A stretch of 64,000 bases of DNA from Vibrio parahaemolyticus (GTDB lineage: Bacteria; Pseudomonadota; Gammaproteobacteria; Enterobacterales; Vibrionaceae): positions 1,302,001-1,366,000 of the forward strand of contig NZ_UHIL01000002.1 in NCBI RefSeq assembly GCF_900460535.1. The letters are read 5' to 3'. The notes beneath the pieces were generated by a model. It was given only the letters and a program-made list of their open reading frames with translations. It ran no database searches and had not been told where the DNA came from. Each line of letters begins with the position of its first letter. The stretch's first letter is position 1. This document shows positions 1 through 8,687 of the stretch, in pieces. The translations under genes were made by a program, and so were the position numbers.

Positions 1-761
1 ACGTTGAACAACAACAGTCCAATATCTCAGAAATGGGGCGTCAACTCGAAGAGATTGCCTTTGCTGCGAGTAATACGTTGGATCAAGCCAATCAATCGGT
101 GCAAAAGTTATCAGATTCAAAAGATGAGATAGAACAAGGTCGTGACGCACTCGAGCAAAATAAAGCGACCATGGAAAGTTTACACAGCAGCATAGAAAGC
201 GCCAGCACCCAAGTTACGCAGTTAAGCAAAGAGAGCGAAGCAATTGGCCGCGTGACGGAAGTGATTGAAGGGTTAGCAGAACAGACTAATTTGCTGGCAC
301 TCAATGCGGCAATTGAAGCGGCGAGAGCTGGTGAACAAGGGCGAGGTTTTGCTGTGGTTGCCGATGAAGTGCGCATGTTGGCGACAAGAACCACGCAATC
401 GACGACAGAAATCAACGGTATTATTAACGCAATTCAGCGTTCAACTCACACGGTGGTTCAGGAAATTGAACACAGCCAGTCGTTGGCAGAGCAAGGTGCT
501 GAACACATCGATAATGCCGTAACGAGATTGGTTTCAACGACAGAGCAGATCGGTTCTCTAAACGAGCAAATGGCAGAATTGGCCGCTGCTGCCGAGCAGC
601 AATCTCACGCAACGCAATCCATAAATGGGTTAATGGCAGGCATTACACAGTCGGTCGAAATGGTGGCGAGTAACAGTCAGCATGCTTCTGAGACGTCGTT
701 GCAAGTGAAGCAACAAGTCACCGAGTTGAATCAACAAATGGCCATGTTTAAAACGGCTTAG
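1..761 (+). CDS. Methyl-accepting chemotaxis protein, C-terminal part (5' end outside window)
   Basis: This is the cytoplasmic signalling half of a chemoreceptor. It couples to CheW/CheA to set flagellar bias. The frame is open from base 3 with no start signal, so the ligand-binding, membrane and HAMP parts lie upstream of the window. The visible part is a long heptad-patterned coiled coil. It contains the conserved hairpin tip, with [20 protein letters not shown] followed by [12 protein letters not shown], and glutamine/glutamate-rich methylation helices on either side. The protein ends without a CheR-binding pentapeptide. An eight-C tract follows the stop codon and then a hairpin. Ligand unknown; the family call is certain. 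Confidence 0.95.
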   Translation, partial: VEQQQSNISEMGRQLEEIAFAASNTLDQANQSVQKLSDSKDEIEQGRDALEQNKATMESLHSSIESASTQVTQLSKESEAIGRVTEVIEGLAEQTNLLALNAAIEAARAGEQGRGFAVVADEVRMLATRTTQSTTEINGIINAIQRSTHTVVQEIEHSQSLAEQGAEHIDNAVTRLVSTTEQIGSLNEQMAELAAAAEQQSHATQSINGLMAGITQSVEMVASNSQHASETSLQVKQQVTELNQQMAMFKTA

Positions 762-780
762 ACCCCCCCCAATGAATGCT

Positions 781-815
781 CCTCGACCATGAAGAAATAC
801 AATGGTCGAGGGTTT
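781..815 (+). terminator. Hairpin after the MCP gene
   Basis: CCTCGACCAT pairs perfectly with ATGGTCGAGG across an 11-base loop, 20 bases after the MCP stop. The T-run that follows is poor, so termination efficiency is uncertain. Confidence 0.5.
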
Positions 816-978
816 CGACTATTCTACTACTCACATAACCTCATTGCTCATTGAGTTTAGGTATTAAATCTATAGCTAAAACCAAATTTCCTTCCTCACC
901 GCTCAGATCTAATATGACTCCATCGGCAGCAAACACTGCAAAAGAATTTTTAAACTTTACTCTCCAAGGAGCAAGATT

Positions 979-1458
979 ATGAGCAAACAAGTAAGCTTAA
1001 TTGGTCTAGATCGTCAACAATCAGAACAACTAGCACAACAACTGAATCAGCTACTTGCCCACTATCAAGTGCTGTACATGAACACACGCGGTTATCACTG
1101 GAACATCAAAGGCCACCAGTTCTTTGAATTGCACGTAAAATTTGAAGAGATCTACACAGATCTTCAAACCAAAATTGATGAACTTGCAGAACGTATTTTA
1201 ACGTTGGGTTACACACCAGCACACGCGTTTAGCCATTACTTAGAATCAAGCGAAATCAAAGAGCATCAAAACGCGACAGCGGGTGAAGAGTGCGTGAAAG
1301 GCTTGGTTGATGGTTTTGGTGTTCTGCTTGTTAAACAGCGTGAGATTTTACAAAACGCTGGTGAAGCAGACGATGAAGGTACTGCGGCACTGATGGGAGA
1401 CTACATCCGTGAGCAAGAAAAACTGATGTGGATGCTTAACGCTTACCTACAAGGCTAA
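979..1458 (+). CDS. dps: Dps-family ferritin-like DNA protection protein
   Basis: Mini-ferritin of 159 aa, the usual Dps length. Family members form dodecamers that oxidise Fe(II) with peroxide at inter-subunit sites, store iron and bind the nucleoid in stress or stationary phase. The ferroxidase ligands are visible in the expected order: H40 and W41 in RGYHWNIKG, H52, E56, D67 and E71. The N-terminus is short and not very lysine-rich, so DNA binding may be weaker than in E. coli Dps. The start has a good ribosome binding site (CAAGGAG, 7 bases upstream). It is monocistronic, with a strong terminator just downstream. Regulation (OxyR or stationary phase) cannot be read from the sequence. Confidence 0.93.
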   Translation: MSKQVSLIGLDRQQSEQLAQQLNQLLAHYQVLYMNTRGYHWNIKGHQFFELHVKFEEIYTDLQTKIDELAERILTLGYTPAHAFSHYLESSEIKEHQNATAGEECVKGLVDGFGVLLVKQREILQNAGEADDEGTAALMGDYIREQEKLMWMLNAYLQG

Positions 1459-1492
1459 GTTCAAACATTTACATACGATTCGGGAATAAGCC

Positions 1493-1520
1493 AAAGGAGC
1501 ACATGAGTGCTCCTTTTTTT
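1493..1520 (+). terminator. Intrinsic terminator of dps
   Basis: The stem GGAGCAC / GTGCTCC has a 4-base loop and is followed by seven T residues, 37 bases after the dps stop. Confidence 0.9.
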
Positions 1521-1569
1521 GTCTCTGAGAATTGGCAATCTGATTCGTTGAGCTTTTCGGACAAAGGGA

Positions 1570-2178
1570 TCAGTGCGCTGATTCAAAGTACGCCAGCAAA
1601 TCGGACAGTTCTCTCACCGCAAGTGATGCCGAATTTTGAAATTGTTCGGTGATGCCGTGATGCACTAAACAAGACGGCATTTGTGCATTGTACGCAGCTT
1701 GTAAATCGTAAAGGAAGTCACCGACATACAGCACTTCATTTGGCATCAAACGCCACTCCTTGGCGAGCACTTGTAGCGATAAAGGATCGGGTTTTGGTGG
1801 ATAACATTCACGCGTGATCACTTGCTCAACGGTGATTTGGTTATGTTCCAATTTTCTTTGTGTCGCAATTAGGCAGTTTCGCGTCACGATGGCGGTTTTA
1901 ATCGCTTTTTTCTTCAAGTAGTTCAGCAATTCATGACAACCAATCATCGGGCTAGATTGTTCAGCATCGGAAATCTCGTGGTCAAAAATGACATTATGTG
2001 CATGCTCTTTGTGATGCGGGTGATCGATGCGCTCTACGAAATCCAATAAATCTTCTGTTTGAGGGCAACCGAGTTGCTGACGAAGATCTTGAAAGTTCAT
2101 ATCTGAACTGACGAGCGTGTTGTCTAAATCGAAAATGACGGCTTTTATTCTTTCAAGTTCTAGTGGGAAGGGAATCAT
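1570..2178 (-). CDS. HAD-superfamily hydrolase (phosphoglycolate phosphatase-like)
   Basis: A 202-aa haloacid dehalogenase-type phosphatase with a helical cap (subfamily I). Motif I is FDLDNT, with nucleophile D17 and acid/base D19. Motif II is the threonine in AIVTRN near residue 99. Motif III is the lysine of KPDP near residue 129, and motif IV is GDFLYD near residues 153-158. The substrate cannot be told; gph/YqaB-like small phosphate esters are the usual guess. The reading frame extends to a TTG at 2202, but the ATG at 2178 has a GAGG box 7 bases upstream and puts the DxD motif at the normal distance, so I start there. It stands alone between dps and the sugar dehydrogenase. Confidence 0.85.
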   Translation of the reverse strand: MIPFPLELERIKAVIFDLDNTLVSSDMNFQDLRQQLGCPQTEDLLDFVERIDHPHHKEHAHNVIFDHEISDAEQSSPMIGCHELLNYLKKKAIKTAIVTRNCLIATQRKLEHNQITVEQVITRECYPPKPDPLSLQVLAKEWRLMPNEVLYVGDFLYDLQAAYNAQMPSCLVHHGITEQFQNSASLAVRELSDLLAYFESAH

Positions 2179-2311
2179 AGTGGCCTCGTACAACTTAACC
2201 AAACTATCGTTATAAAAACAAAAGGTTATTGTTAAGTTTAGATTCTTCTGGCTAAGTTGTACGAAAATAAATCACTGATGCATCACAAATCGAAAAAGCG
2301 CTGCACAGTTC

Positions 2312-3388
2312 TTATTGCTCGGTTAAGCGGAAGATTTTGCCGCTGTCGGTCGAAAAGTAGATATAGCCATCGGGGCTTATCGTTATATCTCTGATTCGTT
2401 CTCCAAGCTTTTCCAGTAAGCGTTGCGATTCTGTGAGCTTGCCATCGTTAATGCTGACGACATTGATATGAGTGAGCTTTAACGCTCCAACTAATATTTT
2501 GCCGTCAAGTTCGGAGTATTTATCCCCGCGATAGAGCACCATATTGCTTGGAGCGATAGAGGGAATATAAACCAATTTGGGGTCTTCCATTCCTGGCAGT
2601 GATTTCGCTTCACCCACATCAAGTGGGCCCCAATATTCTTTCCCTTGTGAGACTCTTGCCCAACCGTAGTTCGCCCCTTTTCTAATTAGGTTAATTTCGT
2701 CACCTCCACGCGGCCCATGTTCAATCGACCAAAGTTGATCTGTCTCTTTGTCGTAGAACAAACCTTGTGGATTGCGATGCCCGAAACTCCAGATTTCAGG
2801 CTTTGCCTTGGAGGAAGTAAAAGGGTTATCTGTTGGCACCGAGCCGTCTAAATTCAAGCGTAGTATTGAGCCCGCGTGTGTTTGAGTATTTTGACCGTTG
2901 TCTCGTTCACCGCGATCGCCAATCGTGAAGTAGATCTTGCCATCAATAAACGCGATTCGACTGCCAAAATGTCGGCCAGTATCGGTGATGGCATCGGCGA
3001 TGAAGAGATCTTTCCAGACTGTTAGTTGCTCGCCATTTAGCGTTGCGGTGGCAAGTGCGACGGTGTTTCCTTTCTTGGTCCGTTTGCTGTAGGTGAAATA
3101 CAACTGTGGATTTTTCTTATCGGTATTTGGGGCGAGTGCGACATCCAGTAAACCGGCTTGTCCACTGGTGTTAACGTTCTGAACAGTATGGATTTTCTGG
3201 CGTTGACCAGTCATCACATTGAGCAATGAAATGGTGCCATTTTTCTCGTTCACGACTACGCGTTGCGAATCGATAAATTCAATGCCCCAAGGGACTTGAA
3301 ACCCATTGGCAACCTCATCAGTTTGGTATTGCGCAGCATGAAGTGAAAAAGATAAACAAGCGAGCAGGGAGATGGTTACATTTCTCAT
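2312..3388 (-). CDS. PQQ-dependent aldose sugar dehydrogenase (YliI/sorbosone dehydrogenase type), secreted
   Basis: A periplasmic beta-propeller dehydrogenase of 358 aa from the glucose/sorbosone dehydrogenase family. These oxidise aldoses outside the cytoplasmic membrane with PQQ as cofactor. A classic signal peptide (MRNVTISLLACLSFSLHAAQ) is followed by family signatures: VPWGIEF, GLLDVAL, TGRHFGSRI, YFTIGDRGER, FGHRNPQGL, EHGPRGGDEIN and NYGWARVSQG. The histidine-arginine pair of GHRNPQG and the GPRGGDE loop line the PQQ site in relatives. The ATG at 3388 has GGAAGGA directly upstream; the longer start at 3400 would overlap that box. No PQQ biosynthesis genes are nearby, so the cofactor may be scavenged. 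Confidence 0.88.
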   Translation of the reverse strand: MRNVTISLLACLSFSLHAAQYQTDEVANGFQVPWGIEFIDSQRVVVNEKNGTISLLNVMTGQRQKIHTVQNVNTSGQAGLLDVALAPNTDKKNPQLYFTYSKRTKKGNTVALATATLNGEQLTVWKDLFIADAITDTGRHFGSRIAFIDGKIYFTIGDRGERDNGQNTQTHAGSILRLNLDGSVPTDNPFTSSKAKPEIWSFGHRNPQGLFYDKETDQLWSIEHGPRGGDEINLIRKGANYGWARVSQGKEYWGPLDVGEAKSLPGMEDPKLVYIPSIAPSNMVLYRGDKYSELDGKILVGALKLTHINVVSINDGKLTESQRLLEKLGERIRDITISPDGYIYFSTDSGKIFRLTEQ

Positions 3389-3483
3389 GGGTCCTTCCAT
3401 GTTGAAGTGCGTGGATGCTTAAAAGCTAACACTAAATGGCGAGATCCCCAAATGATGACAAGCTACAACGAGCGGTGTATGAA

Positions 3484-3515
3484 TATAAAAAATCCCCGAT
3501 ACCAGATCGGGGATT
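3484..3515 (-). terminator. Intrinsic terminator of the alcohol dehydrogenase gene
   Basis: The perfect stem AATCCCCGAT / ATCGGGGATT has a 5-base loop and, read on the minus strand, is followed by a T-run. It lies 38 bases after the stop. Confidence 0.9.
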
Positions 3516-3552
3516 GAGTTAAGGTGTTAGAGATGAATCTGTCTTTCTGCGA

Positions 3553-4701
3553 TTACATTGCCGCTTCGAAGATTGCAGAAATCTCTTCGTGAGTTGCTTG
3601 TTTCGGGTTAGTGAAACCACACGCGTCTTTTAATGCGTTGTCTGCTAGTGTTGGGATATCTTCTAGCTTCGCACCAAGCTCTTTAATACCAGCTGGAATA
3701 CCAACGTCTTTTGCTAGCGCAACGATAGCGTCGATCGCTGCCGCAGCACCTTGCTCTGCCGACATACCTTCTACATCCACACCCATCGCTTTTGCGACAT
3801 CACGTAGACGCTCTGGACATACTTGCGCGTTGTAGCGTTGTACGTGAGGAAGCAAGATTGCGTTACATACACCGTGTGGTAGGTCGTAGAAACCACCTAG
3901 CTGGTGCGCCATAGCGTGAACGTAACCTAGAGATGCGTTGTTAAACGCCATGCCAGCCATGAACTGTGCGTATGCCATTTGCTCACGAGCTTCTAGGTTT
4001 TCGCCGTTTTTCACTGCGGTGCGTAGGTGCGCTTGAATTAACTCGATCGCTTTGATTGCAACAGCGTCAGTAATTGGTGTTGCCGCGATAGATACGTACG
4101 CTTCAATCGCGTGAGTTAGCGCGTCCATGCCTGTTGCCGCCGTCAAAGACGCTGGCTTAGCAAGCATTAATTCTGGATCGTTTACAGAGATAAGAGGCGT
4201 TGTGTGTTTATCAACGATTGCCATCTTAATGTGACGCTCTTCATCAGTGATGATGCAGAAACGGGTCATTTCAGATGCAGTACCTGCTGTGGTGTTGATT
4301 GCGATTAGTGGCAGCATTGGTTTTGCTGATTGATCCACGCCTTCGTAATCGCCGATTTTTCCGCCGTTAGATGCAACCAGTGCGATGCCTTTTGCACAAT
4401 CGTGTGGTGAGCCACCACCAAGTGAAATTACGAAGTCACATTCGTTCTCTTTTAGAAGAGCTAAGCCATCATTAACGTTGGTGATTGTAGGGTTTGGTTG
4501 AGTGCCATCGAACACAACGGTTGCTACGCCGCGTTCAGTAAGAAGATCTTGAACCTGTTTTACTACGCCGATTTGGTTAAGGATCTTATCCGTAACGATC
4601 AAACCTTTCTTAAAGCCTTGAGATTGGATGCTGTTTGCTGCGTCTTTTAGGCAGCCAGCGCCCATTAGGTTTACCGTAGGGATAAAAAATGCACTTGTCA
4701 T
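3553..4701 (-). CDS. Iron-containing alcohol dehydrogenase (FucO/YiaY/AdhB type)
   Basis: A group III NAD(P)-dependent alcohol dehydrogenase of 382 aa. It interconverts short-chain alcohols or diols with aldehydes in the cytoplasm. The Rossmann-type cofactor motif [10 protein letters not shown] is at residues 95-104. The metal ligands expected from FucO are all present: D193 and H197 ([11 protein letters not shown]), H262 and H276 (HQLGG, PHGVCNA). The conserved ATG at 4701 has GGAGC upstream; the longer reading frame to 4749 lacks family similarity. It is monocistronic with its own terminator. An inverted repeat about 150 bases upstream may be an operator. Exact substrate not determinable (ethanol, lactaldehyde or propanediol are options). 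Confidence 0.9.
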   Translation of the reverse strand: MTSAFFIPTVNLMGAGCLKDAANSIQSQGFKKGLIVTDKILNQIGVVKQVQDLLTERGVATVVFDGTQPNPTITNVNDGLALLKENECDFVISLGGGSPHDCAKGIALVASNGGKIGDYEGVDQSAKPMLPLIAINTTAGTASEMTRFCIITDEERHIKMAIVDKHTTPLISVNDPELMLAKPASLTAATGMDALTHAIEAYVSIAATPITDAVAIKAIELIQAHLRTAVKNGENLEAREQMAYAQFMAGMAFNNASLGYVHAMAHQLGGFYDLPHGVCNAILLPHVQRYNAQVCPERLRDVAKAMGVDVEGMSAEQGAAAAIDAIVALAKDVGIPAGIKELGAKLEDIPTLADNALKDACGFTNPKQATHEEISAIFEAAM

Positions 4702-4845
4702 ATTGGATTGCTCCGTTGTTATTATTAATAATCTTTCATAATTTGCCATTTAACTGTCGCACACCCCTTTCTAGAACGAAATTGATCCAGAGCAAGTTTA
4801 CCCATTTAGGGGTACTTTAAAGGAAGAAACTGTGACAGCGATCTT

Positions 4846-4868
4846 GTTGCACAGTGTGAAGGTGCAAC
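4846..4868. promoter_or_regulatory. Inverted repeat upstream of the alcohol dehydrogenase gene
   Basis: GTTGCAC and GTGCAAC form a perfect 7-bp dyad with a 9-base spacer. It lies in the roughly 330-base interval between the alcohol dehydrogenase start (4701) and elbB. Apart from this dyad and the elbB terminator I see no gene in that interval. An operator role is inferred from symmetry only. Confidence 0.3.
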
Positions 4869-4964
4869 ACAAATACAACGTAGCCCAAATATGCAACTAT
4901 TAACGCAAACGATTGGTAAAAATTGAAATCTGATGATGATTTATATCTCAATTAGACTAAAGTA

Positions 4965-5003
4965 TAAAAAATCCCCATTGATATTCGATCTATCAATGGG
5001 GAT
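4965..5003 (-). terminator. Intrinsic terminator of elbB
   Basis: A 13-bp perfect stem (ATCCCCATTGATA / TATCAATGGGGAT) with a 7-base loop. On the minus strand it is followed by a T-run, 33 bases after the elbB stop. Confidence 0.92.
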
Positions 5004-5035
5004 TTAAAATTGAGTTTTAAGTTATCTATCAGTAA

Positions 5036-5686
5036 TTAGGCGATTTCGACCAATTTTGATACCAATTTATCGATTCCTGAAGCTGCTTGTGAGATATTCT
5101 GCGCTAACATGTAAGCTGGCGTAGAAAGCACATTGTGTTTCTCGTCAAACACATACTCATCTACGTTACATTCAACGTGCTCTCCACCCATTTGGTGAAA
5201 CGCGGCTGCGGTTGCGTCATCATTACCTATTGTGCCTTTTACGCCATGTTCGTAAATCATAGGAATAATTACAGGGGCAATGCAGAGGTAACCGGCAGGC
5301 TTGTTAGCATTTGCGAACGCACGGCAAGCTTGTGCAACGTGTGTATTAATCGAGCATTCCGCACCAGAAACGGCAAAGTCAGTCAGATTTTTTGCTGCAC
5401 CAAAGCCACCTGGTAACAATAGCGCATCAAAGTCTTCAACGTTCAGTCTAGCCACATCCTCAATGTTTCCACGTGCGATGCGTGCCGCTTCAACGAGCAC
5501 GTTGCGTGGCTCATCCATTTCTTCGCCAGTGAGATGATTGATGACGTGTAATTGATCAATGTTTGGAGCGAAGCAATGCCAAGAAGCACCGGCTTTTTCG
5601 ATGGCGTGCAGGGCTAGAACGGCTTCATGTAACTCTGATCCATCATAAACTCCTGAGCCACTCAAAATAACTGCGACTTTTTTCAT
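5036..5686 (-). CDS. elbB: ElbB, class I glutamine amidotransferase-like (DJ-1/PfpI) protein
   Basis: A DJ-1/PfpI superfamily protein of 216 aa, once linked to isoprenoid biosynthesis and reported to have weak glyoxalase activity in E. coli. It begins MKKVAVILSGSGVYDGSELHE, the diagnostic ElbB start. The nucleophile-elbow cysteine lies in PAGYLCIAPV near residue 137, and the conserved LLLPGGFGAAKN loop precedes it. The start has AAGGAA 8 bases upstream. The gene lies 12 bases behind an unannotated 51-aa reading frame on the same strand, so the two are probably co-transcribed. Physiological role unsettled for the whole family. Confidence 0.93.
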   Translation of the reverse strand: MKKVAVILSGSGVYDGSELHEAVLALHAIEKAGASWHCFAPNIDQLHVINHLTGEEMDEPRNVLVEAARIARGNIEDVARLNVEDFDALLLPGGFGAAKNLTDFAVSGAECSINTHVAQACRAFANANKPAGYLCIAPVIIPMIYEHGVKGTIGNDDATAAAFHQMGGEHVECNVDEYVFDEKHNVLSTPAYMLAQNISQAASGIDKLVSKLVEIA

Positions 5687-5698
5687 TTTAAGATTCCT

Positions 5699-5854
5699 TT
5701 AGTCTGATATTTCCGTTTGTTGCTCTTTTATATTTGGGGATTGAGATTGAGCATTTGCCTTAGTTTCGACGATTTCTTGATCGTCTTCTTCTTCATCATA
5801 GTAGCGGACCACAAAAGGTGTCAGCATGACGCTCGATGGTAGAAAGTGTTTCAT
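5699..5854 (-). CDS. Small acidic protein of 51 aa in front of elbB
   Basis: A reading frame of 51 codons, too short for usual gene-length cut-offs. It starts with ATG at 5854 behind a good ribosome binding site (TTTGGAGT, 6-7 bases upstream) and ends 12 bases before elbB. The protein begins MKHFLPSSVMLTPFVVRYYD, then has a run of six acidic residues (DEEEDD), then a Gln/Ser/Lys-rich hydrophilic tail ending EISD. It has no membrane segment or cysteine. The tight spacing, shared strand and good Shine-Dalgarno sequence argue that it is real and co-expressed with elbB. I do not recognise a family. Confidence 0.6.
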   Translation of the reverse strand: MKHFLPSSVMLTPFVVRYYDEEEDDQEIVETKANAQSQSPNIKEQQTEISD

Positions 5855-5974
5855 ATCGACTCCAAACGCATAACAGAATCATTTTTATACTGAAATTTAT
5901 AAAACAGTACGTTGAAGCGGATCATTTTTGAGTTAAGCTGAAGTTTCCTTTGGCATTCGTGAGTAGTAGGTCAC

Positions 5975-6877
5975 ATGAAATCCGTGCAATTTCGCTTCAC
6001 ACTTTATGGCTGCATTGCCATCCTCTCTTGGAGTTGCTTACTGGGTATTGCAAGGCTCGTAACCGAAAGTTTAGGGCCAGTAGGTGGGGCGGCGATGTTG
6101 TATTCGCTAAGTTCAATCTTTTTATTGATTGTGGTGGGCATCCCAAAGTTGTCTTACTTTTCTCCGAAGTATCTGATAGTTGGCGGCGCAATGTTTGTTT
6201 GCTATGAGATCTTTCTTGCGCTTGCTCTTGGGTATTCCAATTCGCGAGCTCAAGCGATTGAGGTATCTATCGTCAACTATTTATGGCCCGCACTGACGGT
6301 GTTGTTTGCAGTGTTGGGTAGCAACAAAAAGCCAAATTGGCTGTTGTATCCAGCAGTAACCCTCGCGTTTATTGGTGTGGCTTGGACAGTGAGCGGCGAT
6401 AACGGTTTATCCCCGACACAAATCATCTCGAACGTAAGCAGCAATCCGCTGGTATACTTCATGGCGTTCACTGGCGCGGTGATTTGGGCGGTTTATTGTA
6501 ATCTCACACAGCGACAACAATCGAAGCACAATGCGATCACGTTGTTTTTTATCGCAACTGCGGTTTCGCTTTGGGTTAAGTACGCATTTGCGGATGAGCC
6601 TACAATGACGTTCTCATGGTCAGCTCTTGGGTATCTGTTTGCATCGGCAGCGTTGATGGCGGGTGGTTATGGCTTATGGAACATCGCCATTGTTGGCGGG
6701 AACATGGTCTTTTTGGCGACTTTGTCTTACTTCACGCCGATTTTCTCTGCGCTGTTTTCGTCGCTTATCCTTGGTGTTACGTTGAGCAATAGTTTCTGGC
6801 AAGGTGTTGTTATGGTGACAGTTGGGTCACTCTTGTGTTGGTTGGTAACAAAAGAGAAGCGAGAAGCTGCTGGTTAA
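5975..6877 (+). CDS. yddG: YddG-type aromatic amino acid exporter (DMT/EamA superfamily)
   Basis: An inner-membrane drug/metabolite transporter of 300 aa with about ten predicted helices in two EamA repeats. YddG in enterobacteria exports phenylalanine, tyrosine, tryptophan and some toxic analogues. Matching features are the N-terminal YGCIAILSWSCLLGIARLVTE helix, SIVNYLWPALTVLFAV closing the first repeat, and GYGLWNIAIVGGN in the second. The start ATG is preceded only by GTAGGT, a weak ribosome binding site, but family length fits. It is transcribed divergently from the 51-aa gene/elbB pair, with about 120 bases between. Cargo is inferred from the family. Confidence 0.87.
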   Translation: MKSVQFRFTLYGCIAILSWSCLLGIARLVTESLGPVGGAAMLYSLSSIFLLIVVGIPKLSYFSPKYLIVGGAMFVCYEIFLALALGYSNSRAQAIEVSIVNYLWPALTVLFAVLGSNKKPNWLLYPAVTLAFIGVAWTVSGDNGLSPTQIISNVSSNPLVYFMAFTGAVIWAVYCNLTQRQQSKHNAITLFFIATAVSLWVKYAFADEPTMTFSWSALGYLFASAALMAGGYGLWNIAIVGGNMVFLATLSYFTPIFSALFSSLILGVTLSNSFWQGVVMVTVGSLLCWLVTKEKREAAG

Positions 6878-6895
6878 ACCCTCATTATCTGAGTG

Positions 6896-7046
6896 ATTAA
6901 TGACTGGTTTGTGGCTTCTCTGGTTCTTGTCGGTGTTGATGGAGGCCTGCTTGAGCCGTCATCGTGTTATCGAACATGTCACCAATCATTTTCCAAGAGC
7001 AAGCATCAGTCACCAAGCTGAGATAGGTGTGGGAAGGTAAGTAGCA
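6896..7046 (-). pseudogene. Possible remnant of an insertion-sequence transposase (integrase core)
   Basis: One minus-strand frame between yddG and the next gene reads HTYLSLVTDACSWKMIGDMF after a short lead-in and runs to a TAA at 6896. The YLSLVTDACSRKIxGY pattern is typical of the rve-type catalytic core of IS3-related transposases, around the second catalytic aspartate. Here R has become W and the following GY has become GD. No start codon with a ribosome binding site, no first or third catalytic residue and no terminal repeats remain. I read it as a decayed scrap of about 45 codons. Short matches like this can be chance. Confidence 0.4.
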
Positions 7047-7067
7047 TCATGAGATGCGATGTCTAAC

Positions 7068-7634
7068 TTAGGCTTCGTTCCAGTTTGGTTCTTCTAACGC
7101 TGGCCAGAGCATCAAATCATCAATACCAACGTCCTTAAAGCCTATCTTTGAGTAATAGCTTTTAAGCGCTTCTACGCTTTCCTCTGAGCGATCTTCTAAA
7201 GGAAGAGCCTTTAGACCAATGATGTCGTAAATCGATGTAAAGCGTTCAATAAAGTCCTCAATTAAGGCTTTGGAATACTTATTTCCTCGATGCTCTTTCT
7301 TTACCTTTAGTTCGTGAATCACAATGAGGCGATCTGGTTCTGGACAGACACCCCAACGCATGGTTTCGTTACGTTTTGCGATGCTTTCTTTTAGCAAGTA
7401 ATCATCATCAAGAATTTGGATAAAGTGGGCAATGCTGGCGTTTATGTTCAATAATTTATGACAGCTGATAGTACTCGAGGCTCTGGATAAATCTACGATG
7501 TAAAAGTCACACGTAGCGACTTCGGTCTCTTCTCCTTGGTCGACAAGAGCAAACATACTCGCTGTCATTACATTGATACATGATTCAATATCATTTGAAT
7601 AAGGAGCAGTTGTCAGGGCGTAGTTTATGATCAT
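7068..7634 (-). CDS. GNAT-like N-acetyltransferase family protein
   Basis: A cytoplasmic protein of 188 aa. Its second half resembles a GNAT fold: a beta-4 strand IVIHELKVKKEHRGNKYS provides the V-x-x-x-x-R-G-x-x-x-S acetyl-CoA loop, and LKSYYSKIGFKDVG matches the closing Y-x-x-x-G-F motif. The first half is less typical. A catalytic substrate cannot be named. The ATG at 7634 is chosen over the GTG at 7652 because AAGGAA sits 7 bases in front of it. It is a single gene with no co-directional neighbour. The alternative is a diverged non-catalytic GNAT-like protein. Confidence 0.65.
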   Translation of the reverse strand: MIINYALTTAPYSNDIESCINVMTASMFALVDQGEETEVATCDFYIVDLSRASSTISCHKLLNINASIAHFIQILDDDYLLKESIAKRNETMRWGVCPEPDRLIVIHELKVKKEHRGNKYSKALIEDFIERFTSIYDIIGLKALPLEDRSEESVEALKSYYSKIGFKDVGIDDLMLWPALEEPNWNEA

Positions 7635-8163
7635 TGTTCTGTTCCTTTTCACTCGCTAGTAGCACAACGTCGTTTAATAAACGTGACGCGAACACTTAAT
7701 TTGATGAGGTGTAACAAAGTGACCTCCCTCAGATACTTTAATTAATTCATCGGGCTGTGTTGGCGGAGTGTTGACTCCCGCAATCTTCATACTCACCCCT
7801 TTTAAACTTTTTTTAAAATGTTTACAGAGCCAGTATTACTTACAGATATTGGGAGTCAATTTCTTATTATGGTTAGCGTTAATCGGATGGGTGAGCATTC
7901 CGATAACGGCCAACTGACAGCGCAGGATTTTTCACGTTTTTTCTATCTAAAACAGTGATCTATTGCACGTTTTTATTACCATTATTCTAGAAGTTTAGAA
8001 TTTTAATGTCGAGTAAAAATGCAAATAAACTGCGTTCTCCACACGACCAAATTTTTCTATTATGTGCAAATTAAAAAAGTGATATATGTCAAAGTTTGCA
8101 TATTAAGTCGCATTGATAATCGCCATCCCTTAAAGTTTTGACTTAACAACAAAAGGAGTAGAT
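7635..8163. other. Intergenic region of about 530 bases, AT-rich
   Basis: It separates the GNAT-like gene from the first 109-aa paralogue. The right part (7970-8163) is strongly AT-rich and should hold the promoter of the paralogue gene, which has an AAAAGGAG ribosome binding site at 8152-8159. A 46-codon frame from 7818 lacks a ribosome binding site and is not called. I see no clear RNA gene or repeat. Confidence 0.5.
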
Positions 8164-8493
8164 ATGTTTGGCTTCTTTAAACGAAAAGCTTTAAAAAAAA
8201 GAGCCTTTAATCTATACAAAGAACTGGTATTTGGCAGGCTATATGAAGGCAACCGTTTCGGACTAAATGCAGAAGACTTATGCAAAACAACAGGGCTTAA
8301 TCTATTCTCAACCCTCAATCTGATTCATAGACTTATAGCGACAGGATTGGTGGAGGAGTATGAGCTTGTTGATGTCGTTTGCTACCGAGCGGTGAACGTG
8401 CCAATTTATCTAGATGACACCTCTCCGCCAAGTATTATTACCGATTATGTAAAACGTGCAATTGGCCGAGTTGATTTTAAAGGACTGGCTTAA
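8164..8493 (+). CDS. Hypothetical winged-helix-like protein, tandem paralogue 1
   Basis: A 109-aa soluble basic protein that I do not recognise as a named family. It starts MFGFFKRKALKKRAFNLY. A helix-turn-helix pattern follows at about residues 33-63 (GLNAEDLCKTTGLNLFSTLN then LIHRLIATGLVEEY), with a short beta wing (DVVCYRAVNVP). It ends YVKRAIGRVDFKGLA. By eye about 57% of positions match the gene at 8688, including the whole C-terminal signature. The AAAAGGAG box makes the start firm. Each copy has its own terminator and upstream gap, so they are separately transcribed duplicates. A DNA-binding role is inferred from the pattern only. Confidence 0.75.
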   Translation: MFGFFKRKALKKRAFNLYKELVFGRLYEGNRFGLNAEDLCKTTGLNLFSTLNLIHRLIATGLVEEYELVDVVCYRAVNVPIYLDDTSPPSIITDYVKRAIGRVDFKGLA

Positions 8494-8505
8494 CCAACAC
8501 TTTTT

Positions 8506-8535
8506 AAAACCGCCCCAAAAGGCGGTTTTGTCGTT
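8506..8535 (+). terminator. Intrinsic terminator of paralogue 1
   Basis: The stem AAAACCGCC / GGCGGTTTT has a 6-base loop, with T-rich sequence after it, 12 bases past the stop. Confidence 0.88.
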
Positions 8536-8687
8536 TTGCACTGTCATTGCGTTTTCAACCATCAAGGCTGTATTGGATGTTTACTAAAAATTTGGAGTAA
8601 TCCCGAGCGCCCGAGACAGGCTTGATTTGAGGGTTGAGAAGAAAACTGAATATGTGACATTTTGACGTAGCTAAGAAAAGGTTATGT

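Noticed and set aside
763..770. Run of eight C residues after the MCP stop codon
   Set aside because: A possible phase-variation tract, but it lies outside the coding frame and not between promoter elements of a visible gene, so no switching effect can be proposed.
7818..7958. 46-codon plus-strand frame starting MFTEPVLLTDIGSQF in the gap before the 109-aa paralogues
   Set aside because: There is no Shine-Dalgarno sequence (a T/A run precedes the ATG) and no supporting neighbour, so it is indistinguishable from chance.
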